Below are positions 35,493 to 47,400 of a stretch of 64,000 nucleotides of DNA, one piece after another; the first letter of the stretch is position 1, and each line of letters begins with the position of its first letter. Source of the stretch: Malania oleifera (Eukaryota > Streptophyta > Magnoliopsida > Santalales > Ximeniaceae); contig NC_080428.1 of assembly GCF_029873635.1 (NCBI RefSeq), positions 65,137,101 to 65,201,100 of the forward strand, in the 5' to 3' direction. Position numbers and translations under genes: made by a program. The notes under the pieces were generated by a model, which worked only from the letters and a program-made list of their open reading frames with translations, was not told where the DNA came from and did not search any database.

Positions 35493-38400
35493 ATGGCCGA
35501 AAACGACGTTGCTTCGCCTTCCTTCCTGGCGACGTCAATGGCTTCTTCTTCCTCTCCTCCACCCCCTGTCCCTCCTTCTTCTCGGCCGACGATTACTCTC
35601 CCTCCCCGCTCTTCCATGGAGACCCTCTTCACCGGCGGGCTCGGCGCCAGCCCCGGTCCCATGACCCTGGTCTCCTCTTTCTTCGCCGACAACGACCCCG
35701 ACTCCGACTGCCGCTCTTTTTCCCAGCTCCTCGCCGGAGCCATGGCGTCGCCGCCGGCCCAGAAGCCGCCCCCTCTTCCGCCGCCCTATTCGGCGCAGGG
35801 TTCTTCCAAGGAGAAGAAGTCGTCGGGCGATGATGCCGACGCTGATTTCCGGTTCAAGCAGAACCGGCCTACCGGTTTGATGATTTCTCAGCCGCCGGTG
35901 TTCACGGTCCCGCCTGGATTGAGCCCCGCCACCCTGCTTGATTCGCCAGCTTTGTTTTCCGGTGGTCAGGTAATTTTAGAATTCTTCTAAACAGAGTGTT
36001 TTAGCGACAGTTGCAGCAGTCTTTATTACGTCGATTCGTGGGACATCTGAAACCACTTGTTACTTTTTGCTCTCTCTCTCTCTGTCTGTCGGTTTGGAAA
36101 TGGTGCTTGGAGTATTGACTTTAGTGAAACAAAGAAGAAGTTAATTAATGTGTTCGTGGTAATTAATGAGGCTGCCCATAATATGTTAGTTTTTTTTTTG
36201 CGGAGGCTGCGATTTCATTTTTCTGAATGTATTTGGATTTCATATGTTGTATTGAGCCATGTTCCATTTAGCACAATTCCAAATCTAAGGTTTCAACTCT
36301 ATGATCTCAAGCTTGGTATTAGTTTCCGGGGGGATTTTTATTGTGGATGATGGGCGTGCAAATACAGAAATGAATAAATACGTTATTCCAAATCAATTAC
36401 TATATTAGGAAACTGAATAGTGGATTTTTGTGATTGTGAGTATTGGGTGGTCTAACAAATATGAGTTTAATACTCTTCCTAATCGTGCAATACGTTGACC
36501 GTTTATTGGAAGCTTGGATTTTGGGTCATAAATCGCAATATAAGATTGGGTTGATTTTGCTCGAATTCGCATAATGCCAATTCCAATTCCAATTCCAAAA
36601 TCTATGCTCCCAAACACAACCTAAGGCATCAAACTCTGGAATTGTGATTGGCATTCAAGATTCCAATATCCATGATAAAACTCCAACCAATGCAATTGAA
36701 TGCAATCTGTGCTATTCAGATGAAGAATTGACATATCATGACCTAAATGAAGCTGGTATGTCCTGCCATTAAACTTTTTTGCTAGTACTAATGGCTTGTT
36801 TGGTTTAGCGGAATAGTTATTCCTTGGAATAAGATGGAATATAGTTTAAATTTTGGGAATCAAATTTAAGGGAGTAGTTATTTTAGTTATTCCTTGTTTA
36901 TTCTTTATTATGGACTCATAAAACATTTCACATTTTTATTTGTTTTACAATAACATAATTTCTTATATAACTGATTATAATTAACTTACTAAAACTAATC
37001 TATTCCTGAGAATATGCATTTCGCAAATCAAATGTCATCTTACTTCTACACCTTCTTAGGGCACAAATTCCCATAATTCATTTAACACTTGTTGCACTTC
37101 TAGAGAAGAAAGATATCTTGATATAAAACATGGTATCCCACTGATAGAAGAGGATAATTATTTCCATTTTTAAAAATATGCAGCATTTTTTTAATAGAGT
37201 GCGTTATTGTCATCATGAAAACCACAGCATGTGTTGAAATCCTGAATATTATACTTCAATAATGTCTCTTAGGTTGTGTTTAGGAGCATGAATTTGAGGC
37301 TTGGATTTAAGCAAAAACTCAGTATGTTTTTATTGCATTTGATCCAAATCCACATACATCCAAATCCAATGTCCAAACTCCAAGCTCCCAAATATGGGGT
37401 TAATATATTTTATGCTTTCTATTGAGTGGCATGTAGGTTTTCATTTATTAAATTATTGTCTTCATAACTTGAGAATAGAGAGAGGATTGAGATGGGATGG
37501 ATTGTGGGGTTGAGAATCTAAGGTTGATGGATTTTTTTCATCCACAAAAAACATTTAACCATGAAATTGTAATATTTGACAAAATTATGGGGACTTTGTG
37601 GACATCAAGTGCAACCTGGTCTTTTCATTAAATAGTGAGGGCTTGTGCCATTTATTCATCCATTTTATACAATAGAACAATAGGAATCAAACATTTTAAT
37701 CACTCACTATGAATGTCTTCCCATGGTTGCTGATCAAAGTTTTCCTGTTGTGAGCCATGCTTAATTTTCTCGTGCATGCAATTTATATCTTAATCATTAT
37801 GAATGTTTTCCAATGGTTGATCCTTGAAGTTATCTTGTTGTGATTTGTGCTTAATTCCAATGCACACAATATACAATTTTGGAAAGAATTAGTTGAGTTG
37901 ATCTGTAATGGTGGTGTGTGCTCCCAACTTTATGATTAGGGAGGTGTGGCAAAGGATTAGCTTGCAACCTGAAAATTTGAGGATTGATAGAAGTAGCGGC
38001 ACTTTTTAGTTAGTATTGAATGAATTTGACTATTAAAGCTTCACAAATGGTTTCTGTATGATGCTTCACAACAGAAAGGGGTGGTCCACCAACTGGAAAA
38101 CTTTCCAATTCATCCATAGGTAGGGCTCTCATATAATATGAATGGACGTAATTTGTATTTTGATAAATGGTAATGTCAAATGAACATTTAGATTCAAAGT
38201 CCATTCTTATATCAGCTATTTATTTTTGTTATTCTTGATATTTGTATAGGGTCCCTTTGGAATGTCTCATCAGCAGGCGCTGGCACAAGTTACAGCTCAA
38301 GCTGCACAGGCGAACTATATGCATGTTCAAGCTGACTACACATCTTCACTGTCCACTGCACCTTCTACATCAATGATGCAAGTTTTGTCATTTGCTTCTA

Positions 38401-41400
38401 GTACAACTACACATCAGCAGATGCCGTCCATAGCATCTGATCCAACATCTGAGATGAAAGAGTTATCAGAATTTTCTCAATCTGATCAAAAATCCCAACC
38501 TACTTCCTTTACTGTTGATAAGCCAGCCAATGATGGTTACAACTGGCGGAAATATGGGCAGAAGCAGGTGAAGGGGAGTGAGTATCCTCGTAGTTATTAC
38601 AAATGCACACATCCAAATTGCCCTGTGAAGAAAAAGGTTGAGCGTTCTCTTGATGGCCAAATAACTGAAATTATCTACAAGGGCCAACATAACCATCAGC
38701 CACCTCAGACCAACAAACGTTTAAAAGATACTAGAAATGTAAATGGACATTCAAATTATCAGGCAAGTTCTGAATTGGTTTCACAGGTTCAGACTAAGAA
38801 TTTGAACAAATCAAAAGAAGATGTAGCTGCTGCTTCTTCAGTGTCTAAGATGGATCAGGAATTCAGTCAAGCTACACCTGAACAGTTATCTGGATCTAGT
38901 GACAATGAGGAAGTGGCTGACAATGAAACAAGAGTAGAAGAAAGGGATGAAGATGAACCTGATTCCAAGAGACGGTAGGCTTACCTAGATAGGAGTCTGA
39001 TCTTACAGTTTTTCATGTCTATGATCAGTTTATTTTCTTTTATTAATCAAATCTTTCCTGTAATATGCAGCAACATGGAGGGCAGAGTTTCAGAGCCAGC
39101 TTGTTCTCATAGGACAGTCACTGAACCTAGGATAATTGTGCAGACAACCAGTGAAGTTGATCTTTTGGATGATGGTTATAGGTGGCGCAAGTATGGGCAA
39201 AAAGTTGTCAAAGGAAATCCCTATCCAAGGTAGCCTCTTGTTTGTGTGATAGAAGTTGTTTTCTTATCAGTTTATAATAAATTGTCTGCTTTTGACAATC
39301 AAGTGTATTACAAGATTTTTTCCCTTATGCACCAAATGATGTACTTCCTATCCCATCACATATCACTTGTGCAACATATAATCAAAATAATAGTATTTGC
39401 TTACATAAATATTCTCAAATAGTGTTCCACCATGCTTACGAGCATTTTATGTTTGGATTTTGTATATTTCCTTGAAGATTGCAGCTCACACCCATTCAAA
39501 GTAACATCATAGCATTGTGGGAAAATTAAGACCTGAAAATTTTTGTCGCTATAATTTATATAAGTGAGCTTACAGTTGGGGCAATAGAGTGCCCCTACCT
39601 TCTTTACGTATGATCATTGTTGGCAGATCAAGACGGAAAAGTTCTCTTACCTATGTATCATTGATTTAGATATGGATCAGTTGAGTGCTAGTAGCTGTAA
39701 TTGCCTTTTCCTGGTAGCTGTGTTTGCCAAGTAATTGATCTTTGAATGCACACATTTTATAAAAAAATATTTTTTTACATCTCTTATAGGATTATGTGAC
39801 AACAAACAGAGTCACCTATTGTTAGAAAGTTGGAAACTATATTAGAGAAGCAAAATTGTATATTGATGAGTTCTTTCTGTGCATTTGCATTCTGTTTATT
39901 ATTCTCTTATCCTTTTAGTGAACTGTAATTTTAATGTGGAGATTATGACATTGATTCTGGCTTCCTCTTTTTCCCTCTTCTGCTTTGTCATATAAGCTTC
40001 ACCAAATTGGAATTTAAGAAGTTTTAATAATCTGAATGGATATGCAAAATTTTAGATGACAATCCCTGTGGCATGAACTCAGTAAGGTATTGACATCAGA
40101 TATTTCAGGTCACGAACATTTTTAAATGACAACTGATACTTGTCTGTGGATATTTGTTTTCTTTATTGTTAGGAATTGAATCATCGAGAGAACTTGTTCA
40201 GTCTCTATCAAATCCTAGAGTACCCATTGTTATATTTTCCTCATCCTTGGTAGTTGAGTAGGCAGGAGGCCAAGGTTAAAAACCTTATATTGTCTTCCTG
40301 TGTGGCAGTGGTGTTGCTACTAAGATAGTGGCAAGTTGATACTGGTACTTCCTTTCTCAATTATTTTTTGGGCTGACAGGGGGTCTGCAATCTTTGGGAC
40401 ATCTAGTGCAGCAATCTCCTGACATGGCTGTCTACTTGAACACAGGTTTGATCCCAGTCGAAGCTACATTTCTTAATGGGACGAGAACATTTTGGTACTA
40501 GTGGAGCTGATGGTGGCATTATTGAGGAAATTTTGCACGCAACCATGGTGAGCTGGAGTTGGAGGCTGTGAATTAGGGATGGTGGTGGTGCTTTTGGATT
40601 TTGTATTGAGCAGTTGGGATTTAGGAGGTATTGGGAATGTTTGTTATATGTGTAGTCCATGATAGTGATATGGTGGTAACTGGATGTTGTATTGCCAATG
40701 GTGGCTGTTTGGTGGAGGTAGAATGTAAGATGGTGGTTTAAGCAAATAGGTTTATGAGCTGCTCCCAAATGACACACCAAAGGCATACATAGCCCTAATA
40801 TGACAAAAAACTTCAACTGATTATATAAACCTCCAAAAAAAGGAGATTTGATATGCGAACTCACGTAAAATTTACTCTAATGTTGCAAACTCATAGGGTG
40901 CATGCCTGCAAGAGTGATGGTTTGAAAGCGGGTATGATTTTATCTTGTCTTCTTAGTTTTGATAATGATCAGTTCATGGTATTTGTTGGGTGAGCCATGG
41001 TCCCCCCTTGCTTGACACTCTCTTAGCAGAATGTGTGTTTGTAAGAGATTTGGATGCCCCTTTGAGAAGCACCACATGGTCTGTCCTCTGTTTTGTAGTC
41101 CCCAGCTTCCTTTCATTTAGGGAATTATAGTGCTGACAAATAGACAATAGTAATAGGTGTTATACTTGATTCAGTTGATTATATATTTTGGATCAAGATC
41201 CTCTAGATATGCGTAAAGTTGAAAAGATTGCATTTCTCCCTACTAAACTCTTGCACAGACATAATGGTGGATGTGACATTATCTGAACTGTTGAAAAAAA
41301 TTTAGATGATTCAGATTTCCAGAACTCTAGGTAGAGTAAAGAGGATCCATATCCATACTGATCATTGATGATCTCATGCATAAAAGATTTGAATACTAAA

Positions 41401-42093
41401 TTGCTTTCATTCAAATCAAATTCTTTGGTAGTAAAACTAGGGAAACAAGAAGGCAAAAGCGGTAACTGCTCAGTACTCATTATTACCAAAATCTTGATCT
41501 CAACAAAGAACAGGGGCAGGGGCAGGGGCCTGGGCGGGTGAGGGATGGGGGAGGAACAAAACCTGTCTTATGATTTCCTTTGATCAATATGGTATTCATC
41601 TTCATAGACAATATTCTGTGTGGCTTATAATGATCTGTGCAGCACTTATTTGCAATTATGTATGCCCCTTAATTAGTAGTTTGTTTCCATTTTTTTTTTT
41701 TGTTATTCCATGTATTTCTAAACTCCTATAGTAAGTTCGTTTTAGCTGCTGTTTGCTTCAGTGGATTGTTTCATGACATTCCTGATGCATCTTTTTACTG
41801 TGTGCAGGAGTTACTATAAATGCACAACCCCAGGGTGCAATGTCCGTAAGCATGTCGAAAGGGCTGCAACAGATCATAAAGCCGTCATAACAACTTATGA
41901 GGGCAAACATAATCATGATGTACCAATGGCTAAAAATAGCAGCCACAACACAGCCAACAGTAATGCATCACGGCTAAGACCCCCCAGTTTGGTACCTGAC
42001 AAGAATGCCTTGATTGATAAGAAGGCAGATATTTGGAGCAATGGTCAACAACCCCTAGCACTTGCACAATTAAAGGAAGAGCAACCAATATAG
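35493..42093 (+). CDS. WRKY4: Group I WRKY transcription factor, WRKY3/WRKY4 type
   Basis: A nuclear factor that binds W boxes (TTGACC/T); WRKY3/WRKY4 of Arabidopsis act in responses to necrotrophic pathogens. Exons are 35493-35969, 38250-38974, 39071-39229 and 41808-42093, all with GT-AG introns, giving 548 aa (Arabidopsis WRKY4 is about 514). The N-terminal clade motifs are SPGPMTLV (53-60), [10 protein letters not shown] (75-84) and [12 protein letters not shown] (121-132). The first WRKY domain has WRKYGQK at 258-264 and zinc ligands C278, C283, H306, H308 (C-X4-C-X22-H-X-H). The second has WRKYGQK at 439-445 and C459, C464, H488, H490 (C-X4-C-X23-H-X-H). A basic DSKRR stretch (396-400) before it may help nuclear import. 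The intron inside the second domain, after NPYPR, is the conserved R-type WRKY intron. The start is in good context (ccATGG). No break is seen, so this should be a working gene. WRKY3 and WRKY4 cannot be told apart by eye. Confidence 0.95.
36411..36630. repeat. MITE-like palindrome fragment in WRKY intron 1
   Basis: The right edge reads, in complement, 'ttaggttgtgtttgggagca', the same edge as the element at 37272-37395. The left edge is not clear. Confidence 0.4.
37272..37395. repeat. MITE-like inverted repeat in WRKY intron 1
   Basis: 'gttgtgtttaggagcatgaa' at the left and the complement of 'ccaagctcccaaatatgggg' at the right form imperfect terminal inverted repeats. There is no coding capacity. 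The same edge sequence occurs near 36610, and similar palindromes occur near 45090 and 61700. Confidence 0.55.
39230..41807 (+). other. WRKY intron 3 (2578 bp), nothing recognised inside
   Basis: The intron that splits the C-terminal WRKY domain; donor AG/GTAGCC, acceptor TGTGCAG/G. A 153-codon open stretch on the minus strand (40864-40403) resembles nothing I know and is probably chance. Confidence 0.8.
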
Positions 42094-43076
42094 TTCTCAG
42101 ATTTTCTGGCAACTAAAGAAGCATGAGGGCATCCAAAGAGAGCAACAAAAACCCATATTAGAATTCAGGCACTGCTGTAAGTTATCTTTGCCTCACACTG
42201 GAGGACATAGTTTTCATCAACCCTATTTGTTTAAAACAATAAGGAAAGAACGCCCAGTGCATAGGGCGCCTACACCTTGCTGGGGGTTTTGGGGTGTGGA
42301 TGATGTATAATAGAAGGAAAAAAGAGGAAGGAGACTCGGACACAGGTCAGTTGAGCCCTAAGGGCTCCTGGATGGAACACACTCGCAAGGATTGAACTTC
42401 GATTGTTGTTTATCAAGTGGTGGGGCTAATTGAATTGAATTAACATATACACATATATAGCATTCGTCCATACGTGGGAATATAATGTTTTGTGTTGGCT
42501 TTTGCTGAATTTGGAGATGATATCTGATTTTCATTTTTTCCTTCTATTCATATACCTTGAGAGCTGTTTGTTTCTGCTTTGTTTAGGCAGGCATCCAGCC
42601 AGTTATGCAGAGATCACTTTGGGCTTTAGCAGTTTGAGCTGGTGGTGCAACATCCTGGTTCAGTCTCCAGTAAGCCCCATGCCAGTCTCAATGGTTAGAT
42701 GATGTGACTACCACGACAAGCTTGCCATAACAAGTCCAAGAGGGCATTTGAGCTTTGGTCTCCCCCCTCTCCAATGGCTTCCAAATTTGCCGTGAACAGG
42801 TGAAGGTTCCATGTCAAGACTCAGGAATACAAATATAGAAGGAATAAGCTTAGGTTAAAAAAAAAAAAAAAACAGTGAACACTCTTCAACTATATCACAT
42901 AAATGGGTGTTCTGATGTGGCATTTCTAGGCCTTTGATTGTAGCTTGTGTAATATATGCCACTTGTAAAGCTATTTAAGGTTGTATATGTTCTTTGGAAT
43001 TGGATTTTTAAAAGGGCTAATAAATATGATTTTAGAATCAGATCATGGAATCTAGTGTTTTTGGGTGATGATATGT
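42094..43076 (+). other. WRKY 3' region
   Basis: No further coding sequence is supported. An 18-base A run at about 42858 and AATAAA-like 'gaataa' sequences suggest the 3' UTR ends somewhere in 42400-43020, but the poly(A) site cannot be fixed. Confidence 0.5.
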
Positions 43077-43081
43077 TAAGG

Positions 43082-43749
43082 GGCTATTTGATATCACCAT
43101 AAAAAATTATAGAAATAAAAAATAAAAGAAAATAAAAAATAAAAAATAGAAATTTTAAATTTAAAACTAACAATCTATTTGGTTAATATTTATAAAATTA
43201 AAATAAATAAAAATTTTAATTTAAAAAATACTTATTTTTGTCTTTAAATCAAATAAAATTATAAAAATATAATTAAAATAATAAAACTGCAAAATAATGC
43301 TTATTAAAAAAATACTATAATAAAAATAAAAGTTGTAATTATTTTACTTAATTGTTATACTTTTAAAATTTATTTTACAATAAAACATGATAATTGAAAA
43401 ATAGTTAAAATATAATGTATTTAAGCTTATTATTTTTTTTTAAAAATTATTATGTTTTTATTTGAATTATATTAAAATTCATATGATCATTTTATTTTAA
43501 TTTTAATTTTAATTTAAAAGTGTATAAAATGAATGATTTAATTTAAAAGAAATATTTTTGGATTTTAAAATATCTAACAAGTTATTAAAATAACTAAAAT
43601 CATAAAATCTAATTTTTAATTTTTTCGCAAACAATAGAAAATTACAGTTAAAAATTGAAAACATAAACAAACGTATTTTTATAATATGCTTCTTCACTAT
43701 GTAAAAACAAAAATAAAAATAAAAAATAATAACGATACCATATAGATCC
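43082..43749. mobile_element. AT-rich MITE-like element
   Basis: Flanked by TAAGG (43077-43081 and 43750-43754). Ends 'ggctatttgatatc' and the complement of 'gataccatatagatcc' pair as imperfect inverted repeats. The interior is AT-rich with no open frame. The superfamily is uncertain (hAT-like edges). Confidence 0.55.
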
Positions 43750-43754
43750 TAAGG

Positions 43755-44413
43755 TTGCCAAAGATTTGAATCAATTTTCTACTTTAAAATGTGATTTACT
43801 AATTAAGTCATAAGAATGGAACTACTAAAAAACAACCCCAAGCCAAGCCTGATTCTGCTTTATTTGAGAACATGGGGTTTGTATTTTAATTCTAGATTAG
43901 TATTCATTTGAACAAAATATAATATATAGTTTTTTTTTTTCTACACGAAGTTAAATTCAAGCTTAGAAATTAATGCTACTTAGCATTATTTTACTAAATT
44001 TCAGAATCACCATTGAATTGATTTTATGCCAGATTCAATTCAATTTTTTTTTTTTTTTTATAAAATTATAATTCTAACTTAATTCAAAATTCAAACAAGC
44101 CCAACTCGCATAGCAATGCAAAACGCGTGCAGAATTCTATAAAAATGCCATATCAGCATGAGTTTCTTCTTTCAATTATAATCAGAGTATACATGAGAAG
44201 TGAATCCACTTATTATTTGAAAATGGATTTTCTATTCTCTTTCTTTGTTTTCTGTCATTTGAATGGGTAGGGCACTTGAAACGTTCTCCAAATCTCATAA
44301 CCCTTCTCCCATCCATACAAAATCTTACCCGAAAAAAAAAAAATGCTTTCCTTTACCCGTATCTGTAAGCAGCACTGGCTTCAAATGCACTTGCTACTGC
44401 TCCCCATCAAAAG
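43755..44413. other. Intergenic region between convergent genes
   Basis: AT-rich, with poly-T and poly-A runs (43930, 44046, 44332). It probably contains the 3' UTR of the minus-strand DUF1336 gene. Nothing else is seen. Confidence 0.6.
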
Positions 44414-47400
44414 TCAATCATGGGTCACGATTGTAGGTATTTGGCCATGATTCATGAACTCAATCTTATTCAATCGCACACAGCACAGGACTTGCTCTGG
44501 TAGTTCCTCTGGCTTTTGTGCCTGAAAGCAACATCAAAGGAACAGCTGGTTAGTTTTAAGGACAAAAAGTTCCCAAACAGGCCTTAACCACACCAATCCC
44601 CAACCTGCTACAGTCCAAGGCTTTGGTGGCTAGACCATGTGAATTTTTAAGAACCAACATTTCCTTCCAAGAGATGAGAATCTTTAGGAAAGTGAGTGTA
44701 TGCCCTCTGCGTCTTCAGAGGTGGAAAAAAAAAAACTCTATTTCCTTTATAAAATAGTATGGACCAGAAAGGTGGCATGTGCCATTTGAGTGCCCTTCTC
44801 TTTCCCTTGCACTCTCTTTGAGCATCTTGTCTTTATTTCCTCAATCCATTTGGCAGTTCCCACATGCAACTTAATTTAGAGAGTTGAATAGTGGGTTCCA
44901 TCCACTACTATAATTGTACAAAGTATAAATATTTGGAAGAGAACCTCAAAAATTTTTTCAGTTTCCAAAGCTGATTGATCAAGTGAAAGACTACGGGTGG
45001 GAGGATTTTTTTTTTTTTTTTTTTTGCATTCTTTCAGGTCAAATGCATGTCAACTTCTACAAATGTGAAAAATTCTGACACTGCATTCAGGAGTATGGAT
45101 TTCAAACCTTAGATTTGGATTTGGGTAGATTTCGATAAATTTCAACACAATTTTACATCACATCTTATCCAAATCTAATGCAAATCCAAATCCAAAACCT
45201 CACCAAACATAGGGTGAGTGATTTTATGGAGTTCCAAACAGTTCTCCTGTTAAGTAAACGCACCAGCATTGAAATCCAACCATTAACACAAATACAAGTG
45301 GTAAGAAAATAATTATACCTGGATGGTTAAACCAAGATCAAGTATCCCATGTTTCAATCGTTCTCGGAATGCATGGAGTCCTTTCCTAGATATGTAACTA
45401 AAACAGTGTATATCGAGGTCAATCTCAAAATAATTAGGTCCCTACATCCATAGTAAAAGGCAGAGACCAAATTAGTGTTGATACAATACTAAAAGCTAAA
45501 CAAGGAAATGGTTACAGGCCATTCAGAATGGGCAAAGAACAATGGGAGAATCCTGAACTGCAAGTAATCCATTAATTTTTATAGGTAGGAGCTAGAATCA
45601 GTGGCTTCAAAAATCATATTTGATAAATGAAAATTTTAACAATTGCATTAAAGATTGAATGTTTAGACCAAAAGTGCCAAAAATATTTAAAATTTTCTAG
45701 ATAACATGTACGGCAGTGTGTGGTAAAATATGTGTAAACCTGAGATACGATCGTCCCATGATCAGTTCATAGCATAAAATTTTACAAGATACTGACAAAA
45801 TGAGCTTCCCAATGCTGACGACAAAGGAACAGCTATCAGTCTATCACTATGATCCATGAAGAGGAGGAATAACAAAGATTTTATCATTGCAATCATGAAA
45901 TTGTAGAAATTTTGAGTACCCTAAAAAAATTGTGTTGAGGGCGTGAAAGCACTGGCTTGTCGTTATAAGTCTGTAAAAGCTTATATTCAGCAGAGCTTAA
46001 TTGGAGTTCCTCTGGATTAACCACCCCCGCCATAATTTTAAGCCTTTCTCTAAAAGGAACTTTTGATTCCTTCGCAAAATATTTAACCTTCTCAATCTCA
46101 TCATCTACCAATCTCTGCAGCAGGAACCAAAAAATGACAGTCAACTGAGGTGTCACTCAAAGAGGTAAACAAAATAAGACACCAATAGTTCTAAATGTAA
46201 AATTTGAGAGTGAAAAACACAAGCAACATTTAAACAAAGTTTGATATGAATCAAATTAAGTCCTATACTTCAACATAATTGCAGAAGATAGGTAGAAAAA
46301 GAACCCATTCATATCTGCTTTTAATCCTCCTTCAACACTTGATCCAAAAGGAAATGGAATAAACCATCAGGAATAGTAAAATAGCAAACATTTATTTTTT
46401 ATTTTTTCTAATGCTCAAAGTCGTACTAGAGGATCATGGTAAAAGGCAATATGAAATACCTTGATGCTGTCCTGAAAATGAGAAGAGATCTCTTCAAAAC
46501 TCTCTGACACCTGGAAATATAACACAAGACTCATACCTTCTCCATCGCTCGCACCAAGAAATATTGCTGGAGGATAGGTCGGCAGCTGCCAAAGCACATG
46601 AAAAGATAAAGAAGGTCAAAGGGTTTAACATGTTCTTATAAACCAATGAAATTGCTGTCCTGTTTTTCACAAACAATGCCTAATCCACATAGGCAACATA
46701 ACCTTGGGTATCCCTTTTATTCATACTTCAGTTCCCAACCACGGCATGCACATGACATTTTTTTGTTGTGTTGTAAGTGGCAATCACAAAAGGAGCCAGA
46801 CGAACCATAAAATGGAGTAATGGAGGCAACCCAAACCCATCTCTTCACCTCCAACCAACAAAACCGCTAAATTCAACATGAAAGATACAAAAAAAATTTT
46901 ATAAAAAAAATGTAAAGCAAAATAAGTAACCTGTATATTCACAATTAACAGTGCTGGTACTTTCTCGTGTGTTTTTACAGAGGGAAGTTCAAGGTGCTGA
47001 GCAATGTGAGGCATCTTTCGTGGGCAAATAAATAAATCAACACCAATTGGGAAATATGGGCTACAATTTGGAGCGGGTGTTTTCCTTTTGTCTCTGCATG
47101 AAGGACTGTTCATGTTTAGCTCCTAAACTACTAAAAAATTCTGGTTCATGTTTGGACAGTTAGGGAAGATTGAGAACATAAACGATGCACAAATAATTGG
47201 TGCGCATAAACTAGAAAAATTTGGGCAGAAGCAACTCAGTCACATGCCTGAAATAATTTTCGCTGCGGAGCTTAAAGACTGAAGGTGCAACTGCAGACCA
47301 AGTACCTCTTGTTGGCTTCTCTACTGTTGAACATGGAATCAAAAGTCCTGCTCTGGGACGATATACAAACCTCTTGGACTCACCTGCTAAAAAATTCCAA

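Noticed and set aside
35372-35833. Open frames overlapping WRKY exon 1 in other frames
   Set aside because: The frame from 35493 continues across matching splice sites into WRKY domains; the others are GC-rich shadows.
40403-40864. 153-codon open stretch on the minus strand in WRKY intron 3
   Set aside because: Composition is not gene-like, no motif is recognisable, and it lies within a well-supported intron.
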